In this document: piece by piece, positions 46,666 to 56,264 of the stretch
Layout of the letters: each line of letters opens with the position of its first letter
How positions within the stretch are numbered: the stretch's first letter is position 1
NCBI RefSeq assembly: GCF_001854765.1
Contig: NZ_LJJE01000099.1
Coordinates: 1 to 64,000, forward strand
Length of the DNA stretch: 64,000 nucleotides
Source: Vibrio sonorensis
Lineage (GTDB): Bacteria > Pseudomonadota > Gammaproteobacteria > Enterobacterales > Vibrionaceae
Reading direction: 5' to 3'
The notes under the pieces: model-generated
Database searches by the model: none
Seen by the model: only the letters and a program-made list of their open reading frames with translations
What the model was told of the DNA's origin: nothing
Translations under genes and position numbers: made by a program

Positions 46666-46914
46666 CTAATCGAGACCTTTTTTAATGATGTACTGATAGG
46701 GGAGCTGGTCCGTTTGGCAAGCGATCAGTTGATGGTCCATAAAACGACAGAAGCTAGGAATATCACGTGTTGTTGATGGATCGTCTGCCTTAACCAGGAG
46801 AATTTCGCCATCTTCCATGGTTCGAATGGTTTTTCTGACCATCATCACAGGCTCTGGGCAACGCAATCCTTCAGCTTCCAGAGTATGTGTCACAAGGGTT
46901 GAATCAAAGTTCAT
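46666..46914 (-). CDS. tusA: Sulfur carrier protein TusA
   Basis: Starting at 46914 gives 82 residues (MNFDSTLVTHTLEAEGLRCP). The persulfide-carrying cysteine is in LRCPEPVMMVRK. TusA passes sulfur from IscS toward TusBCD-MnmA for 2-thiolation of tRNA U34, the same wobble base modified by MnmE/MnmG encoded near oriC. Confidence 0.95.
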   Translation of the reverse strand: MNFDSTLVTHTLEAEGLRCPEPVMMVRKTIRTMEDGEILLVKADDPSTTRDIPSFCRFMDHQLIACQTDQLPYQYIIKKGLD

Positions 46915-47042
46915 AGTATGTCCAATGAGTGCGAAATAAGGCGTAGATAATACTGTTGAAGAAAAAATATTCAATAAGCACTTGGCAAAGAGATCATTTT
47001 GTTTTAACTTAGTTAACAAGTTGGTAACAAATGGAGGCAAAT

Positions 47043-47228
47043 ATGCTTACGGCTCTCGATAGACTGACCATCTATTCGGTTCTCTGTTTGATTTCATTTT
47101 GCGCTCTTTTGTTGCGTTCGCCAACTGAAACATCGTTGATGCCCTTGGCTGGCATGTTAGCAACGATTGTAGGGATTTGGCTTGAGATGTTCCGCTGGAA
47201 AGGAACGTCTAACGAGCAAGAACAATGA
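47043..47228 (+). CDS. Small membrane protein, unknown
   Basis: The 61-residue ORF starts at the ATG at 47043 because GGAGG lies 6 bp upstream. It has two hydrophobic helices (about 8-25 and 32-50) and a short charged tail. It is divergent from tusA and followed by a terminator. No family recognised. Confidence 0.7.
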   Translation: MLTALDRLTIYSVLCLISFCALLLRSPTETSLMPLAGMLATIVGIWLEMFRWKGTSNEQEQ

Positions 47229-47313
47229 TAGTAGTACTTGGCGTTCACTTTCTATCAAATACATAACTGCGCTCAAATACATTCCGACACTATCCCCAGT
47301 TTTCTTGGGCTTC

Positions 47314-47338
47314 CCCGCTGAAAGGCGGGATTTTTTTT
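47314..47338 (+). terminator. Terminator after the 61-residue membrane protein
   Basis: Stem CCCGC / GCGGG with a six-base loop followed by A and eight T residues. Confidence 0.8.
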
Positions 47339-47391
47339 GCCTAAAGAGTACAATCGCCCTATCCATGCCTCACTAAAGAGAGAGTGAAAAT

Positions 47392-48336
47392 TTGGAATTG
47401 GAAGAAATTTACCGTCGAGATTTGAACTTGCTGGTGGCCCTGCGGGTATTGATTGAAGAAAGCAGTGTAAGTAAAGCGGCAGACCGATTGAGCTTAAGTC
47501 AGTCCGCGATGAGCCGAGTTTTAGGAAGGTTGCGATCGTTACTTAACGATCCTCTGTTTACTCGCCAAGGCCAAAAACTGATCCCGACCGAAAAAGCTCT
47601 GGAGATCGATAAAGCCTTGGGTCAACCATTAGAGTCATTAAGGCAGGTGCTCTCTCCTACGGAGTTTGATGCGACCCTTTGCGATCAGACGTTCACTATC
47701 GCCACTACTGATTACGCGATGCAGACAATTCTGCCTTTTGCTTTGCCGCGAATCTATTCAGAAGCCCCTAATGTCTCTTTTGATTTTCAGCCGCTGCAAC
47801 ACGACAGGCTTAACGAACAGCTCACTTATCAAGGAGCAGATTTAGCGATATGTCGCCCAACGTCTTCCGTTGAACCGCTTCATAGTGAGACCTTGGGAAA
47901 AGTCGGCGTTCTTTGTCTTCTATCCAAACATCACCCATTGGCAGACAAAGAGATGAAATTAGACGACTTTCTCTTGTGTCCTCACGCGATGATAGCAATT
48001 AGCGATGGTGTAAAAGCCTTGTTAGACGCTGCTCTAGAAGGGTATGTAGCACCCAAGTTGGTACTCAGGGCTTATCATCTTGAAGCCGCGCTTGCGGTTG
48101 TTGATACCATGCCGCTGGTGATTACCGTGCCTGCAGATTTAGCTTATCTCGTTGCGCAGCGATATAACTTGGTTGTCAAACCCTTGCCTTTTGAGTTTAC
48201 CCCGTTTGATTATTCAATGATTTGGCACCCCAGATGTGAGCACTCACCAGCACAGGAGTGGTTGAGAAAAATAGTAAAGCAAGAGTGCAGTAAACTGATC
48301 GCTCAACGAGGACAGGTACTAAATCTAAAAGGATAA
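47392..48336 (+). CDS. LysR-family transcriptional regulator
   Basis: The 314-residue protein has an N-terminal winged helix (LNLLVALRVLIEESSVSKAA, then LSLSQSAMSRVLGRLR near 34-49) and a LysR substrate-binding domain. The start is probably TTG at 47392, behind AGAGAG. It is convergent with acuI, a gene it could control, but no operator is evident. Confidence 0.9.
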   Translation: MELEEIYRRDLNLLVALRVLIEESSVSKAADRLSLSQSAMSRVLGRLRSLLNDPLFTRQGQKLIPTEKALEIDKALGQPLESLRQVLSPTEFDATLCDQTFTIATTDYAMQTILPFALPRIYSEAPNVSFDFQPLQHDRLNEQLTYQGADLAICRPTSSVEPLHSETLGKVGVLCLLSKHHPLADKEMKLDDFLLCPHAMIAISDGVKALLDAALEGYVAPKLVLRAYHLEAALAVVDTMPLVITVPADLAYLVAQRYNLVVKPLPFEFTPFDYSMIWHPRCEHSPAQEWLRKIVKQECSKLIAQRGQVLNLKG

Positions 48337-48367
48337 GGTAGCCGGTTTTACCCGGCTAATATTGACG

Positions 48368-49348
48368 CTAAAGCTTGATAACCACTCGGCCAGTAACTTG
48401 TCCGTTAGTAATGTCCTGTGCGTAACTTGGCGCTTGTTCAAGAGAAATTTCAGTACAAGCTTGCAAATAGTAGCTTTGGGGAAGTAGCTCAACCAGTTTT
48501 TCCCATGCCGCTATGCGTTTTTCACGTGGACACATAACGGAATCAACACCCTGTAGACGAACGTTGCGAAGAATAAATGGCATTACTGTGGTTGGTAGGT
48601 CGAATCCGCCTGCAAGGCCACATGCTGCAACAACACCGTTGTAATCCATTTGAGCCAGTACTTTGCCCAGTAGTTTGCTGCCCACCGTATCAATAGCTCC
48701 TGCCCACACTTGTTTTTCTAAGGGACGGGCGGGCTCTTCAAACTCACTGCGTTCAATCACTCGGCTTGCGCCTAAGTCTCTTAACAGGGGACCATTTTTC
48801 TCTAATCGGCCGGTGACTGCTGCTACTTGATAGCCAAGTGCGGAAAGAAGCGCTACAGAAACTGAACCAACACCACCACTTGCACCCGTTACTAGGATCT
48901 CTCCGTGGTTAGGTTGAATACCACCATCGATGATGGCTTGCACGCAAAGCATTGCTGTCAGTCCAGCCGTACCGACCATCATTGCTTGCTTGCTATCGAT
49001 ACCTGAAGGTAAAGGCACTAGCCAATCGGCTTTTAAGCTCGCTTTTTGGGCCATACCTCCCCAGTGATTTTCACCTACACCCCAGCCGGTTAATACCACT
49101 TTATCGCCGACTTGGTAACGCTCATCTTTAGAAGATGTCACCGTACCAGCAAGGTCGATACCCGGAACCATAGGGAATGATCGAATGATCTTTCCTTTAC
49201 CGGTGATTGCGAGACCGTCTTTGTAGTTCAGTGACGAATAATCAACATCGATCAGTACTTCACCTTCCGGTAACTGAGTCTCTTCGATCTGCTCAATGGT
49301 TGCGATGGTACGCTTTTCTTCTTGATTTAGGATTAACGCGTTAAACAT
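48368..49348 (-). CDS. acuI: Acrylyl-CoA reductase (NADPH), AcuI/YhdH type
   Basis: The start at 49348 (MFNALILNQEE) gives 326 residues. This zinc-free MDR oxidoreductase has YKDGLAITGKGKIIRSFPM, the NADPH-binding VTGASGGVGSVSVALLSALG near 147-166 and no structural zinc cysteines. Family members reduce acryloyl-CoA to propionyl-CoA, which detoxifies acrylate, for instance from DMSP breakdown in marine bacteria. Confidence 0.9.
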   Translation of the reverse strand: MFNALILNQEEKRTIATIEQIEETQLPEGEVLIDVDYSSLNYKDGLAITGKGKIIRSFPMVPGIDLAGTVTSSKDERYQVGDKVVLTGWGVGENHWGGMAQKASLKADWLVPLPSGIDSKQAMMVGTAGLTAMLCVQAIIDGGIQPNHGEILVTGASGGVGSVSVALLSALGYQVAAVTGRLEKNGPLLRDLGASRVIERSEFEEPARPLEKQVWAGAIDTVGSKLLGKVLAQMDYNGVVAACGLAGGFDLPTTVMPFILRNVRLQGVDSVMCPREKRIAAWEKLVELLPQSYYLQACTEISLEQAPSYAQDITNGQVTGRVVIKL

Positions 49349-49503
49349 AGGTGTCTCCACATTGGTCTCGATAGAGCGGGTTCTTTAATAACTTGAACCG
49401 TTAGTGTAGACCCATGTGGGGGATGACAGAAATGAAACTTTAGCATTATATCTATGCGTTTCACGCATAGTTTAAGGGCGTGTTTGTATTTGGTTAAAAC
49501 AGA

Positions 49504-49527
49504 GAAGCCGACCATAAGATCGGCTTC
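49504..49527 (-). terminator. Terminator of the ilv operon
   Basis: Stem GAAGCCGA / TCGGCTTC with an eight-base loop lies 4 bp after ilvA; on the minus strand it is followed by TCTGTTTT. Confidence 0.75.
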
Positions 49528-49530
49528 GTT

Positions 49531-51069
49531 TTAGCGTTTTGAAGATAAGAAAAACTGATAGGAAGGATTATCGGTTTCGTCTTTATACTGGTAGCCCAGC
49601 TCTCTCAGGTGAGAGGAGAACTCGGCTAAATCACTTTCTTCGAGCTCAAAACCACATAAGACGCGTCCGTAGTCGGCACCTTGGTTGCGGTAATTGAACA
49701 GACTAATGTTCCACTTGGTGCCCAAAGTACTTAGGAACTTTAGAAGTGCTCCCGGATACTCTGGAAACTCAAAGCTATACAAACGCTCTTTTAGCGGGTT
49801 GGACGGTTTGCCACCAATCATATATCGAACGTGTAGCTTGGCCATCTCATCATCGGATAGATCAACTACGGGATAGCCACCTTCTCGCAGGTCGTGAATG
49901 ATATGTTCAAGCTCTTCCTGCCCACCCTGCAAGCGGACACCGACAAAGATATTTGCCAAGTCATCATCGTTGTAACGGTAGTTGAATTCAGTAACAGCAC
50001 GGCCACCGATCAGGTTGCAAAACTCAAAGAAAGCGCCTTGTCGTTCAGGAATGGTTACCGCTAAGATACCTTCTCGTTTTTCGCCTAGCTCACATCGCTC
50101 AGAGACGTATCTCAGACCGTGAAAGTTAGTGTTTGCACCAGACAAAATGGTCCCGAGTTGTTTTCCTTGCAAGCCCTCTTGTTCTGCGAACTTTTTGAGG
50201 CCAGCAAGCCCAACGGCTCCAGAAGGTTCAGCGATGGCGCGAGTATCTTCAAAGATGTCCTTCACCGCCGCACAAATTTCATCACTGGAAACGGCGATAT
50301 GGCCATCGATGTACTTTTCACAGAGCCTGAATGTCTCTTCACCGATGCGCTTAACTGCCACACCGTCAGCAAACATACTGACTTGGTCGAGTACCACGGG
50401 TTCACCTGCATCGAGTGCCGCCTTAAGGCATGAAGAGTCTTCAGGCTCAACTGCGATGACTTTGATCTCCGGCATCAACTGTTTAATGAGTACAGCCACA
50501 CCTGCCGCGAGACCACCGCCACCAACTGGCACAAAGATATATTCTAAGTGACCATTCTGCTGCAGCATCTCCATGCCAATGGTACCTTGCCCTGCAATGA
50601 CCATTGGGTGGTCGAACGGAGGGACAAAGGAATAGCCATTCACACCAGCAAGTCGCACTGCTTCGGCTTTTGCTTCGTCAAAGTTATTGCCGTGAAGTAC
50701 AACTTCACCGCCAAATCCGCGCACGGCTTCCACTTTGATATCAGGAGTGGTCTTTGGCATGACAATAATGGTTTTGATACCTAGCTTGCTACCTGATAGA
50801 GCCATACCCTGCGCGTGATTGCCTGCTGATGCAGTAATCACCCCCGCCTCTTTTTGCTCGCGTGTCAGGTTAGCGACCATATTGTAGGCACCGCGAAGTT
50901 TAAAAGAGTGGACGGGCTGTCTGTCTTCTCTTTTGAGCTGTACTTCGTTGCCAATACGGCTAGATAGCCTCGTCATAGTCTGCAATGGAGTAACCGTTGC
51001 GACGTCGTAGACGGGAGCTCGTAAGATCTGGCGCAGGTAATCTGCGCCAGTTTGAGTACTTAAGGTCAT
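49531..51069 (-). CDS. ilvA: Threonine ammonia-lyase (biosynthetic threonine dehydratase)
   Basis: The 512-residue PLP enzyme has the cofactor lysine in HSFKLRGAYNM (near 52-62), the phosphate loop GGGGLAAGV and two C-terminal ACT-like regulatory domains (from about 335) for isoleucine feedback. It makes 2-oxobutanoate for isoleucine. Last gene of ilvGMEDA, 4 bp behind ilvD. Confidence 0.97.
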   Translation of the reverse strand: MTLSTQTGADYLRQILRAPVYDVATVTPLQTMTRLSSRIGNEVQLKREDRQPVHSFKLRGAYNMVANLTREQKEAGVITASAGNHAQGMALSGSKLGIKTIIVMPKTTPDIKVEAVRGFGGEVVLHGNNFDEAKAEAVRLAGVNGYSFVPPFDHPMVIAGQGTIGMEMLQQNGHLEYIFVPVGGGGLAAGVAVLIKQLMPEIKVIAVEPEDSSCLKAALDAGEPVVLDQVSMFADGVAVKRIGEETFRLCEKYIDGHIAVSSDEICAAVKDIFEDTRAIAEPSGAVGLAGLKKFAEQEGLQGKQLGTILSGANTNFHGLRYVSERCELGEKREGILAVTIPERQGAFFEFCNLIGGRAVTEFNYRYNDDDLANIFVGVRLQGGQEELEHIIHDLREGGYPVVDLSDDEMAKLHVRYMIGGKPSNPLKERLYSFEFPEYPGALLKFLSTLGTKWNISLFNYRNQGADYGRVLCGFELEESDLAEFSSHLRELGYQYKDETDNPSYQFFLSSKR

Positions 51070-51073
51070 AAAG

Positions 51074-52914
51074 CTAGTCCTCTAGCTTGCTTCTGTCTCG
51101 CACTGCGCCTTTATCAGCACTTGTTGCTAGGCTAGCGTAAGCCTTCAGTGCAAGAGAGACTTTGCGTTGGCGATCAACTGGCTTCCAACCTAGCTTATCT
51201 TGCGCTTCGCGACGCTGTGCCAGCTCTTGGTCAGAAATTTCTAGTGAGATAGTTCGGTTAGGAATATCAATGGCAATTTGGTCACCATTTTTTACTAAAC
51301 CGATTGCACCGCCGTTCGCCGCTTCTGGAGAAGCGTGACCAATAGAAAGACCAGAAGTACCACCTGAGAAGCGACCATCGGTGAGTAGAGCGCACTCTTT
51401 ACCTAGCCCCATAGATTTCAGGTAAGTTGTCGGGTAAAGCATCTCTTGCATTCCCGGACCACCCTTCGGACCTTCGTAACGAATAATGACGACATCACCC
51501 GCTTTTACCTTACCGCCAAGAATGCCTTCTACGGCATCTTCTTGGCTTTCAAATACGATAGCAGGGCCGGTGAACTTGAGAATGCTTTCGTCTACACCGG
51601 CCGTTTTTACAATACAGCCATCAAGAGCGATATTGCCTTTAAGAACAGCTAGGCCACCGTCTTGGCTAAACGCGTGTGCTTTAGAGCGAATACACCCATC
51701 TTCCCTATCATTGTCTAAAGTGTCCCATCGACAGTTTTGGGAAAATGCTTTGGTGGTTCTGATTCCCGCGGGGCCTGCGCGATAGAAGGCTTTAACGTCG
51801 TCAGATTCAGTCAGCATAATGTCGTATTGAGCGAGTTGCTGCTCCCACGTTAGGCCGAGTACGGTCTTGTTCTGATTGTGAAGGAGCCCAGCTCGGTCAA
51901 GCTCACCAAGGATGCCGACTACACCACCAGCACGGTGAACGTCTTCCATGTGATATTTTTGAGTCGAAGGGGCCACTTTACACAAGTGAGGAACCTGACG
52001 AGACATGCGGTCGATGTCTTCCATATCAAAATCCACGTCGCCTTCAACTGCTGCGGCGAGAAGGTGAAGAACCGTATTGGTTGAGCCACCCATAGCGATG
52101 TCCAGTGCCGTGGCGTTTTCAAAGGCATTTTTATTGGCAATGTTGCGTGGGAGCACGCTGTAATCGTCTTGCTCGTAGTGGCGTCGAGTCAGCTCAACGA
52201 TGCGTTTACCCGCATTGATAAATAGCTCTTCACGATCGGCGTGCGTAGCAAGCATAGAACCGTTACCAGGCTGAGAAAGGCCAAGCGCTTCTGTTAGGCA
52301 GTTCATCGAGTTGGCGGTAAACATACCCGAACACGAACCACAAGTAGGACAAGCGGAACGTTCAATTTGCTGGCTTTGCTCGTCCGATACCAAAGGATCG
52401 GCGCCTTGGATCATAGCGTCAACGAGGTCGAGTTTGATGATTTGTTCTGAAAGCTTGGTTTTTCCCGCTTCCATAGGACCACCAGACACAAATATTGCTG
52501 GGATATTAAGGCGCATTGCCGCCATTAACATTCCCGGAGTGATTTTGTCACAGTTTGAGATACACACTAGAGCGTCGGCACAGTGTGCATTAGCCATATA
52601 TTCAACAGAGTCGGCAATGATTTCACGTGAGGCAGAGAGTAAAGCATACCACCGTGACCCATAGCGATACCGTCATCGACAGCGATGGTATTGAACTCTT
52701 TAGCAATACCTCCCGCTTTTTCAATTTCGCCGGCGACGAGTTGCCCCATGTCTTTTAGGTGAACGTGACCGGGAACAAATTGAGTAAATGAGTTCACAAC
52801 GGCGATAATTGGCTTACCGAAATCTTCTTCTTTTACACCTGTGGCGCGCCATAAGGCACGAGCACCAGCCATATTACGTCCATGCGTGGTGGTGGCAGAT
52901 CTATACTTTGGCAT
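51074..52914 (-). CDS. ilvD: Dihydroxy-acid dehydratase (one-base frameshift)
   Basis: The N-terminal frame (MPKYRSATTTHGRNMAGARA) runs out at 52629-52630. Restoring one base there gives LPSREIIADSVEYMANAHC and joins the second frame, for 613 residues, the usual length. Iron-sulfur cysteines are in CDKIT and CPTCGSCSGMFTANSMN. It dehydrates dihydroxy acids in valine and isoleucine synthesis. The break falls in the most conserved part, so an error is likely. Confidence 0.93.
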
Positions 52915-52928
52915 TGTTCAATTCCCTC

Positions 52929-53867
52929 TTACTTCGCTGCTGGGTATACGTAATCCAACCAGCCCCACTTGTCTTCAGTGGTGCCGTTGAACAGGCCAAA
53001 ATAAGCCTCTTGTACTGCTTTGGTGATAGGTCCGCGTTTCCCTTCACCTACTTGGATTTTGTCTACTGTACTTACCGGAACCACTTCCGCTGCGGTACCT
53101 GTCATAAATACTTCGTCTGCAAGATAGAGCGCTTCACGAGCAATGTTCGCTTCGCGAACTTCGTAACCCATCTCTTTTGCCAGAGTCATAATGGTATCGC
53201 GTGTGATACCCGGTAGAATTGCTGCTGTTGCTGGTGGCGTTGTAATCACGCCGTCTTTCACAACAAACATATTTTCACCAGCCCCTTCCGACAGGTAGCC
53301 ATCGACACTCAGTGCGATGCCTTCGTCATAGCCGTGACGGCGAGCTTCACCACCGACAAGTAGTGAAGATAAATAGTTGCCGCCTGCTTTGGCAGCAGTG
53401 GGAATAGTATTGGGTGCCGCTCGGTTCCAGCTCGAAACCATAGCATCAACACCGTTTTCCAAAGCTTCTTCACCTAGGTAAGAGCCCCAAGGGAAAGCGG
53501 CGATAATCAGATCCATTTCTGTATCTACAGGAGGGCAAACGCCTAAGCCCACGTTGCCAATAAAACCGAGTGGACGGATATAAGCGTTGTCGAGTTTGTT
53601 TTCGCGCAGAGTTTCGCGTGTGGCTTCCATGATTTCATCGACAGAGTATGGAATAGGGAAGCGATAGATTTTTGCAGAGTCTTTTAGACGTTGCGCGTGC
53701 TCGCGGTGGCGGAAGACAATTGGTCCTTTTGGTGTGTTGTAGCAGCGAACGCCTTCAAAAACGGAGGTACCGTAGTGCATGGCGTGCGTGAGTACATGCA
53801 CATTGGCTTCGGCCCAAGGAACCAGTTTGCCATTGAACCAAATATATTCTGCTGTTGTAGTTGCCAT
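52929..53867 (-). CDS. ilvE: Branched-chain amino-acid aminotransferase
   Basis: The start at 53867 gives 312 residues (MATTTAEYIWFNGKLVPW). This fold-type IV PLP enzyme has the lysine in the AKAGGNYLSSLL segment, GYDEGIALSVDGYLSEGAGENMF-type substrate loop (near 198-220) and the FMTGTAAEVVPV motif. It performs the last step of Val, Ile and Leu synthesis. Confidence 0.97.
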   Translation of the reverse strand: MATTTAEYIWFNGKLVPWAEANVHVLTHAMHYGTSVFEGVRCYNTPKGPIVFRHREHAQRLKDSAKIYRFPIPYSVDEIMEATRETLRENKLDNAYIRPLGFIGNVGLGVCPPVDTEMDLIIAAFPWGSYLGEEALENGVDAMVSSWNRAAPNTIPTAAKAGGNYLSSLLVGGEARRHGYDEGIALSVDGYLSEGAGENMFVVKDGVITTPPATAAILPGITRDTIMTLAKEMGYEVREANIAREALYLADEVFMTGTAAEVVPVSTVDKIQVGEGKRGPITKAVQEAYFGLFNGTTEDKWGWLDYVYPAAK

Positions 53868-53878
53868 TATTGCCTTCC

Positions 53879-54163
53879 TTATGCACAAATCTTTTGTTGT
53901 AAATTGTTATTGGGTAGCTCGTCACTGGCGATCTGAGTGACTTCAACCTTTTTCACATCCCATAATTTCTCAATTTGATTAGTAATAAATGAGATAGGAC
54001 GGTCACTGTCTACGATAATTTCAACGCTGGCGACTTTACTCTCGTGATTTTGAGTCGCTGCCACTTGCTTGATCACAAAACCACGGTGACGAATAACGCG
54101 AAGAACACGCTCTAATAAGACGGGTTTGTCGTCAGCTTTGATGTCTAATAGGTATCTTTCCAT
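53879..54163 (-). CDS. ilvM: Acetolactate synthase II regulatory subunit
   Basis: The start at 54163, one base after the ilvG stop, gives 94 residues forming a single ACT domain (MERYLLDIKADDKPVLLERV). It supports the IlvG catalytic subunit. The upstream ribosome site (GGAGAAC) lies inside the end of ilvG. Confidence 0.93.
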   Translation of the reverse strand: MERYLLDIKADDKPVLLERVLRVIRHRGFVIKQVAATQNHESKVASVEIIVDSDRPISFITNQIEKLWDVKKVEVTQIASDELPNNNLQQKICA

Positions 54164-54164
54164 C

Positions 54165-55811
54165 TTAGGTGTTCTCCAACATATCACTGTTCGATGCGCC
54201 CGGTGGTACTAGAGGCCATACGTTTTCTTCTTCATCAATTAAAACATGAAGCAAATAGGACGTTTCACTTGCCAACATCTCTTTTAGAGCGGGCTCAACT
54301 TCTTCTTTGCGAGTAATGGTTTTACCCGGAATATCGAAGGCTTTCGCCAACATAACAAAATCAGGGTTGTCATCCAGAATGGTTTCACTGTGGCGACCGT
54401 CGAAAAACAGGGATTGCCATTGACGAACCATGCCAAGACGTTGATTGTTAAGTAAAACAATTTTTACTGGGATCTGGCGGCGTTTTAACGTCCCCAGTTC
54501 TTGGATGTTCATCATAAATGAACCATCACCAGTAATAAGAATGGACTGATCTTCAGGTCTTGCAACTGCAGCACCCATTGCGGCTGGCAAACCGAATCCC
54601 ATGGTGCCCAGTCCCGCAGAAGTAATGAAGTTTTGAGGCTGGCGCGGCTGAATGTGCTGCGCTGCCCACATTTGATGTTGACCAACGTCGGTAGAAACAA
54701 TGGAACTATCAGGCATCATGTCTGATAGTTGCTTGAGCAGGCCCGGAGCGAATATCAGCTCTCCTGGGTGGTCATAGCGCCACTTAAAGGCGCTGCGCAA
54801 GCTCTCGCTGTGCTGTACCCAAGGCGTGATGTCGTGAGTTAATTCAAGTTGGGGAAGTACATCATTGACCTGACCGCGTAGAGGCGCGTTAGCGCGGCGA
54901 AGTTTGTGTATCTCAGCGGCATCAATATCGATGTGAATTATTTTGGCATGAGGCGCGAAAGTCTCTAGCTTGCCTGTAACGCGATCGTCGAAACGGGCAC
55001 CCACTGCAATCAGCAAATCGCTCTCTTGAACGATGAGGTTGGCGGCTTTGGTGCCGTGCATGCCCAACATACCCAAATAGTGCGGGTCATGGCGCTCAAT
55101 GGTACCGAGTCCCTTTAAGGTACTAACCGATGGCATAGGATTCAAACGCAGGAATTCTCTAACCGTTTCCGTCGCTTTGCCTAGTTGGACTCCGCCACCC
55201 ACGTACAGGACGGGACGCGAACTCGCAGATAGCAAAGCTTGTGCAGTACCGATCTCTTCCGCGATGACTTGTGGGGTTTCTGGTGGCGTGAATGGTGGCA
55301 GCAAAGTGTCTATTGCTTCAGCGAGTTGCACGTCTTTGGCTATATCAACCACGACTGGACCTGGGCGCCCTGTTTTGGCTACTTCAAATGCTTCCGCTAG
55401 GGTTGGTGCTAGATCTTCGATAGAGGTAACAAGATAGCTGTGCTTAGTACAGGCTAGGGACATACCAATGACATCCATTTCCTGAAAGGCATCAGTACCT
55501 ATGTGTGAGCTGGCAACTTGTCCAGTAATCGCCACAATAGGAACAGAGTCGAGAAGAGCATCTGCCAACCCTGTTACAAGGTTGGTAGCACCAGGACCTG
55601 ACGTTGCCATGCAAACCGCTACGTCTTGAGTGGAGCGTGCCATACCAATCGCGGCCATAGCTGCACCTTGCTCATGACGACAGAGAATATGTTCAACACC
55701 ACCGTCATAAAGTGCGTCATAAATTGGCATGATTGCACCACCAGGGTAACCGAAAACGGTTTTGATACCCTGTTGTCGCAATGCGGAAACGACTAACTGA
55801 GCGCCTGTCAT
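54165..55811 (-). CDS. ilvG: Acetolactate synthase II catalytic subunit
   Basis: The 548-residue thiamine-diphosphate enzyme has the catalytic Glu in CRHEQGAAMAAIGMA (near 44-58), the FAD-binding middle domain and the ThDP/Mg motif GDGSFMMNIQELGTLKRRQI. It condenses pyruvate with pyruvate or 2-oxobutanoate. The frame is intact, unlike the naturally frameshifted ilvG of E. coli K-12. Confidence 0.97.
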   Translation of the reverse strand: MTGAQLVVSALRQQGIKTVFGYPGGAIMPIYDALYDGGVEHILCRHEQGAAMAAIGMARSTQDVAVCMATSGPGATNLVTGLADALLDSVPIVAITGQVASSHIGTDAFQEMDVIGMSLACTKHSYLVTSIEDLAPTLAEAFEVAKTGRPGPVVVDIAKDVQLAEAIDTLLPPFTPPETPQVIAEEIGTAQALLSASSRPVLYVGGGVQLGKATETVREFLRLNPMPSVSTLKGLGTIERHDPHYLGMLGMHGTKAANLIVQESDLLIAVGARFDDRVTGKLETFAPHAKIIHIDIDAAEIHKLRRANAPLRGQVNDVLPQLELTHDITPWVQHSESLRSAFKWRYDHPGELIFAPGLLKQLSDMMPDSSIVSTDVGQHQMWAAQHIQPRQPQNFITSAGLGTMGFGLPAAMGAAVARPEDQSILITGDGSFMMNIQELGTLKRRQIPVKIVLLNNQRLGMVRQWQSLFFDGRHSETILDDNPDFVMLAKAFDIPGKTITRKEEVEPALKEMLASETSYLLHVLIDEEENVWPLVPPGASNSDMLENT

Positions 55812-55933
55812 CGTTTGCCCCCTTGGCTGTTGCTACAGCCAGACTTTGTTTTATTGCACGTCATGTGTGCTCCCATTCTTCCTGTATCTGATTGTCATCT
55901 CTGACGATCTTTAATTTTTAAATCAATAATTGT

Positions 55934-55970
55934 AAAAAACCCCCGGACTTTTCAGTGCGGGGGTTTTTTT
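55934..55970 (-). terminator. ilv operon attenuator terminator
   Basis: Stem CCCCCG / CGGGGG (55940-55945 / 55958-55963) with three further inner pairs, followed on the minus strand by six T (55934-55939). It lies between the ilvL stop and ilvG, the position of the attenuator. The spacer to ilvG (55812-55933) has no ORF. Confidence 0.9.
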
Positions 55971-55982
55971 AAATCTTTGTGG

Positions 55983-56072
55983 TTATCTCTCGCCCACAAG
56001 CCCCCGCGCGGTGTGAATAATCACCACGATAATCAGGACTAGGAGTGCGTTAGTGCGAGCAAAGAGATTCAT
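55983..56072 (-). CDS. ilvL: ilv operon leader peptide
   Basis: A 29-residue ORF reads MNLFARTNALLVLIIVVIIH and ends with GLVGER. The run LLVLIIVVII packs ten branched-chain codons in a row, the design of the E. coli ilvL peptide. Ribosome stalling there when Leu, Ile or Val tRNAs are uncharged would let the transcript escape the terminator 20 bp downstream. Confidence 0.93.
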   Translation of the reverse strand: MNLFARTNALLVLIIVVIIHTARGLVGER

Positions 56073-56133
56073 TGTTAATTCTTTAAGTTGTGTTGCTTAT
56101 TTATATTTAAATTTTGTTCGCCTTTAGTGTTAT

Positions 56134-56165
56134 CACACATTTCCGTTAATTGACAAGCAAAAACT
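56134..56165 (-). promoter_or_regulatory. Candidate ilvL promoter
   Basis: On the minus strand a -35-like TTGTCA is followed about 15-17 bp later by TGATAACA, roughly 60-90 bp upstream of ilvL. The match is partial. The same AT-rich gap (56073-56264) must also hold the divergent comM promoter. Confidence 0.5.
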
Positions 56166-56264
56166 CATTCTTTTTTCACATTAATTCTTTAAGCCAGCAA
56201 GTTATATAACAGTAATTAGCTAGAAAATAACCAGTTATTCAGCTGGTGGATATGAGAAACGAAA

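Noticed and set aside
48341..48360. Hairpin TAGCCGG/CCGGCTA between the LysR gene and acuI as a terminator
   Set aside because: The stem is good but no T run follows on either strand, so I do not call it.
52624..52629. CACGTG cores as candidate parS sites (for example here in ilvD, at 48527-48532, 41256-41261, 46765-46770)
   Set aside because: None has the flanking GTTnC/GnAAC needed for the 16-bp parS; they look like chance CACGTG in coding DNA.
52567..52914. A separate short ilvD-like gene upstream of ilvD
   Set aside because: It is the N-terminus of ilvD split by a one-base loss.
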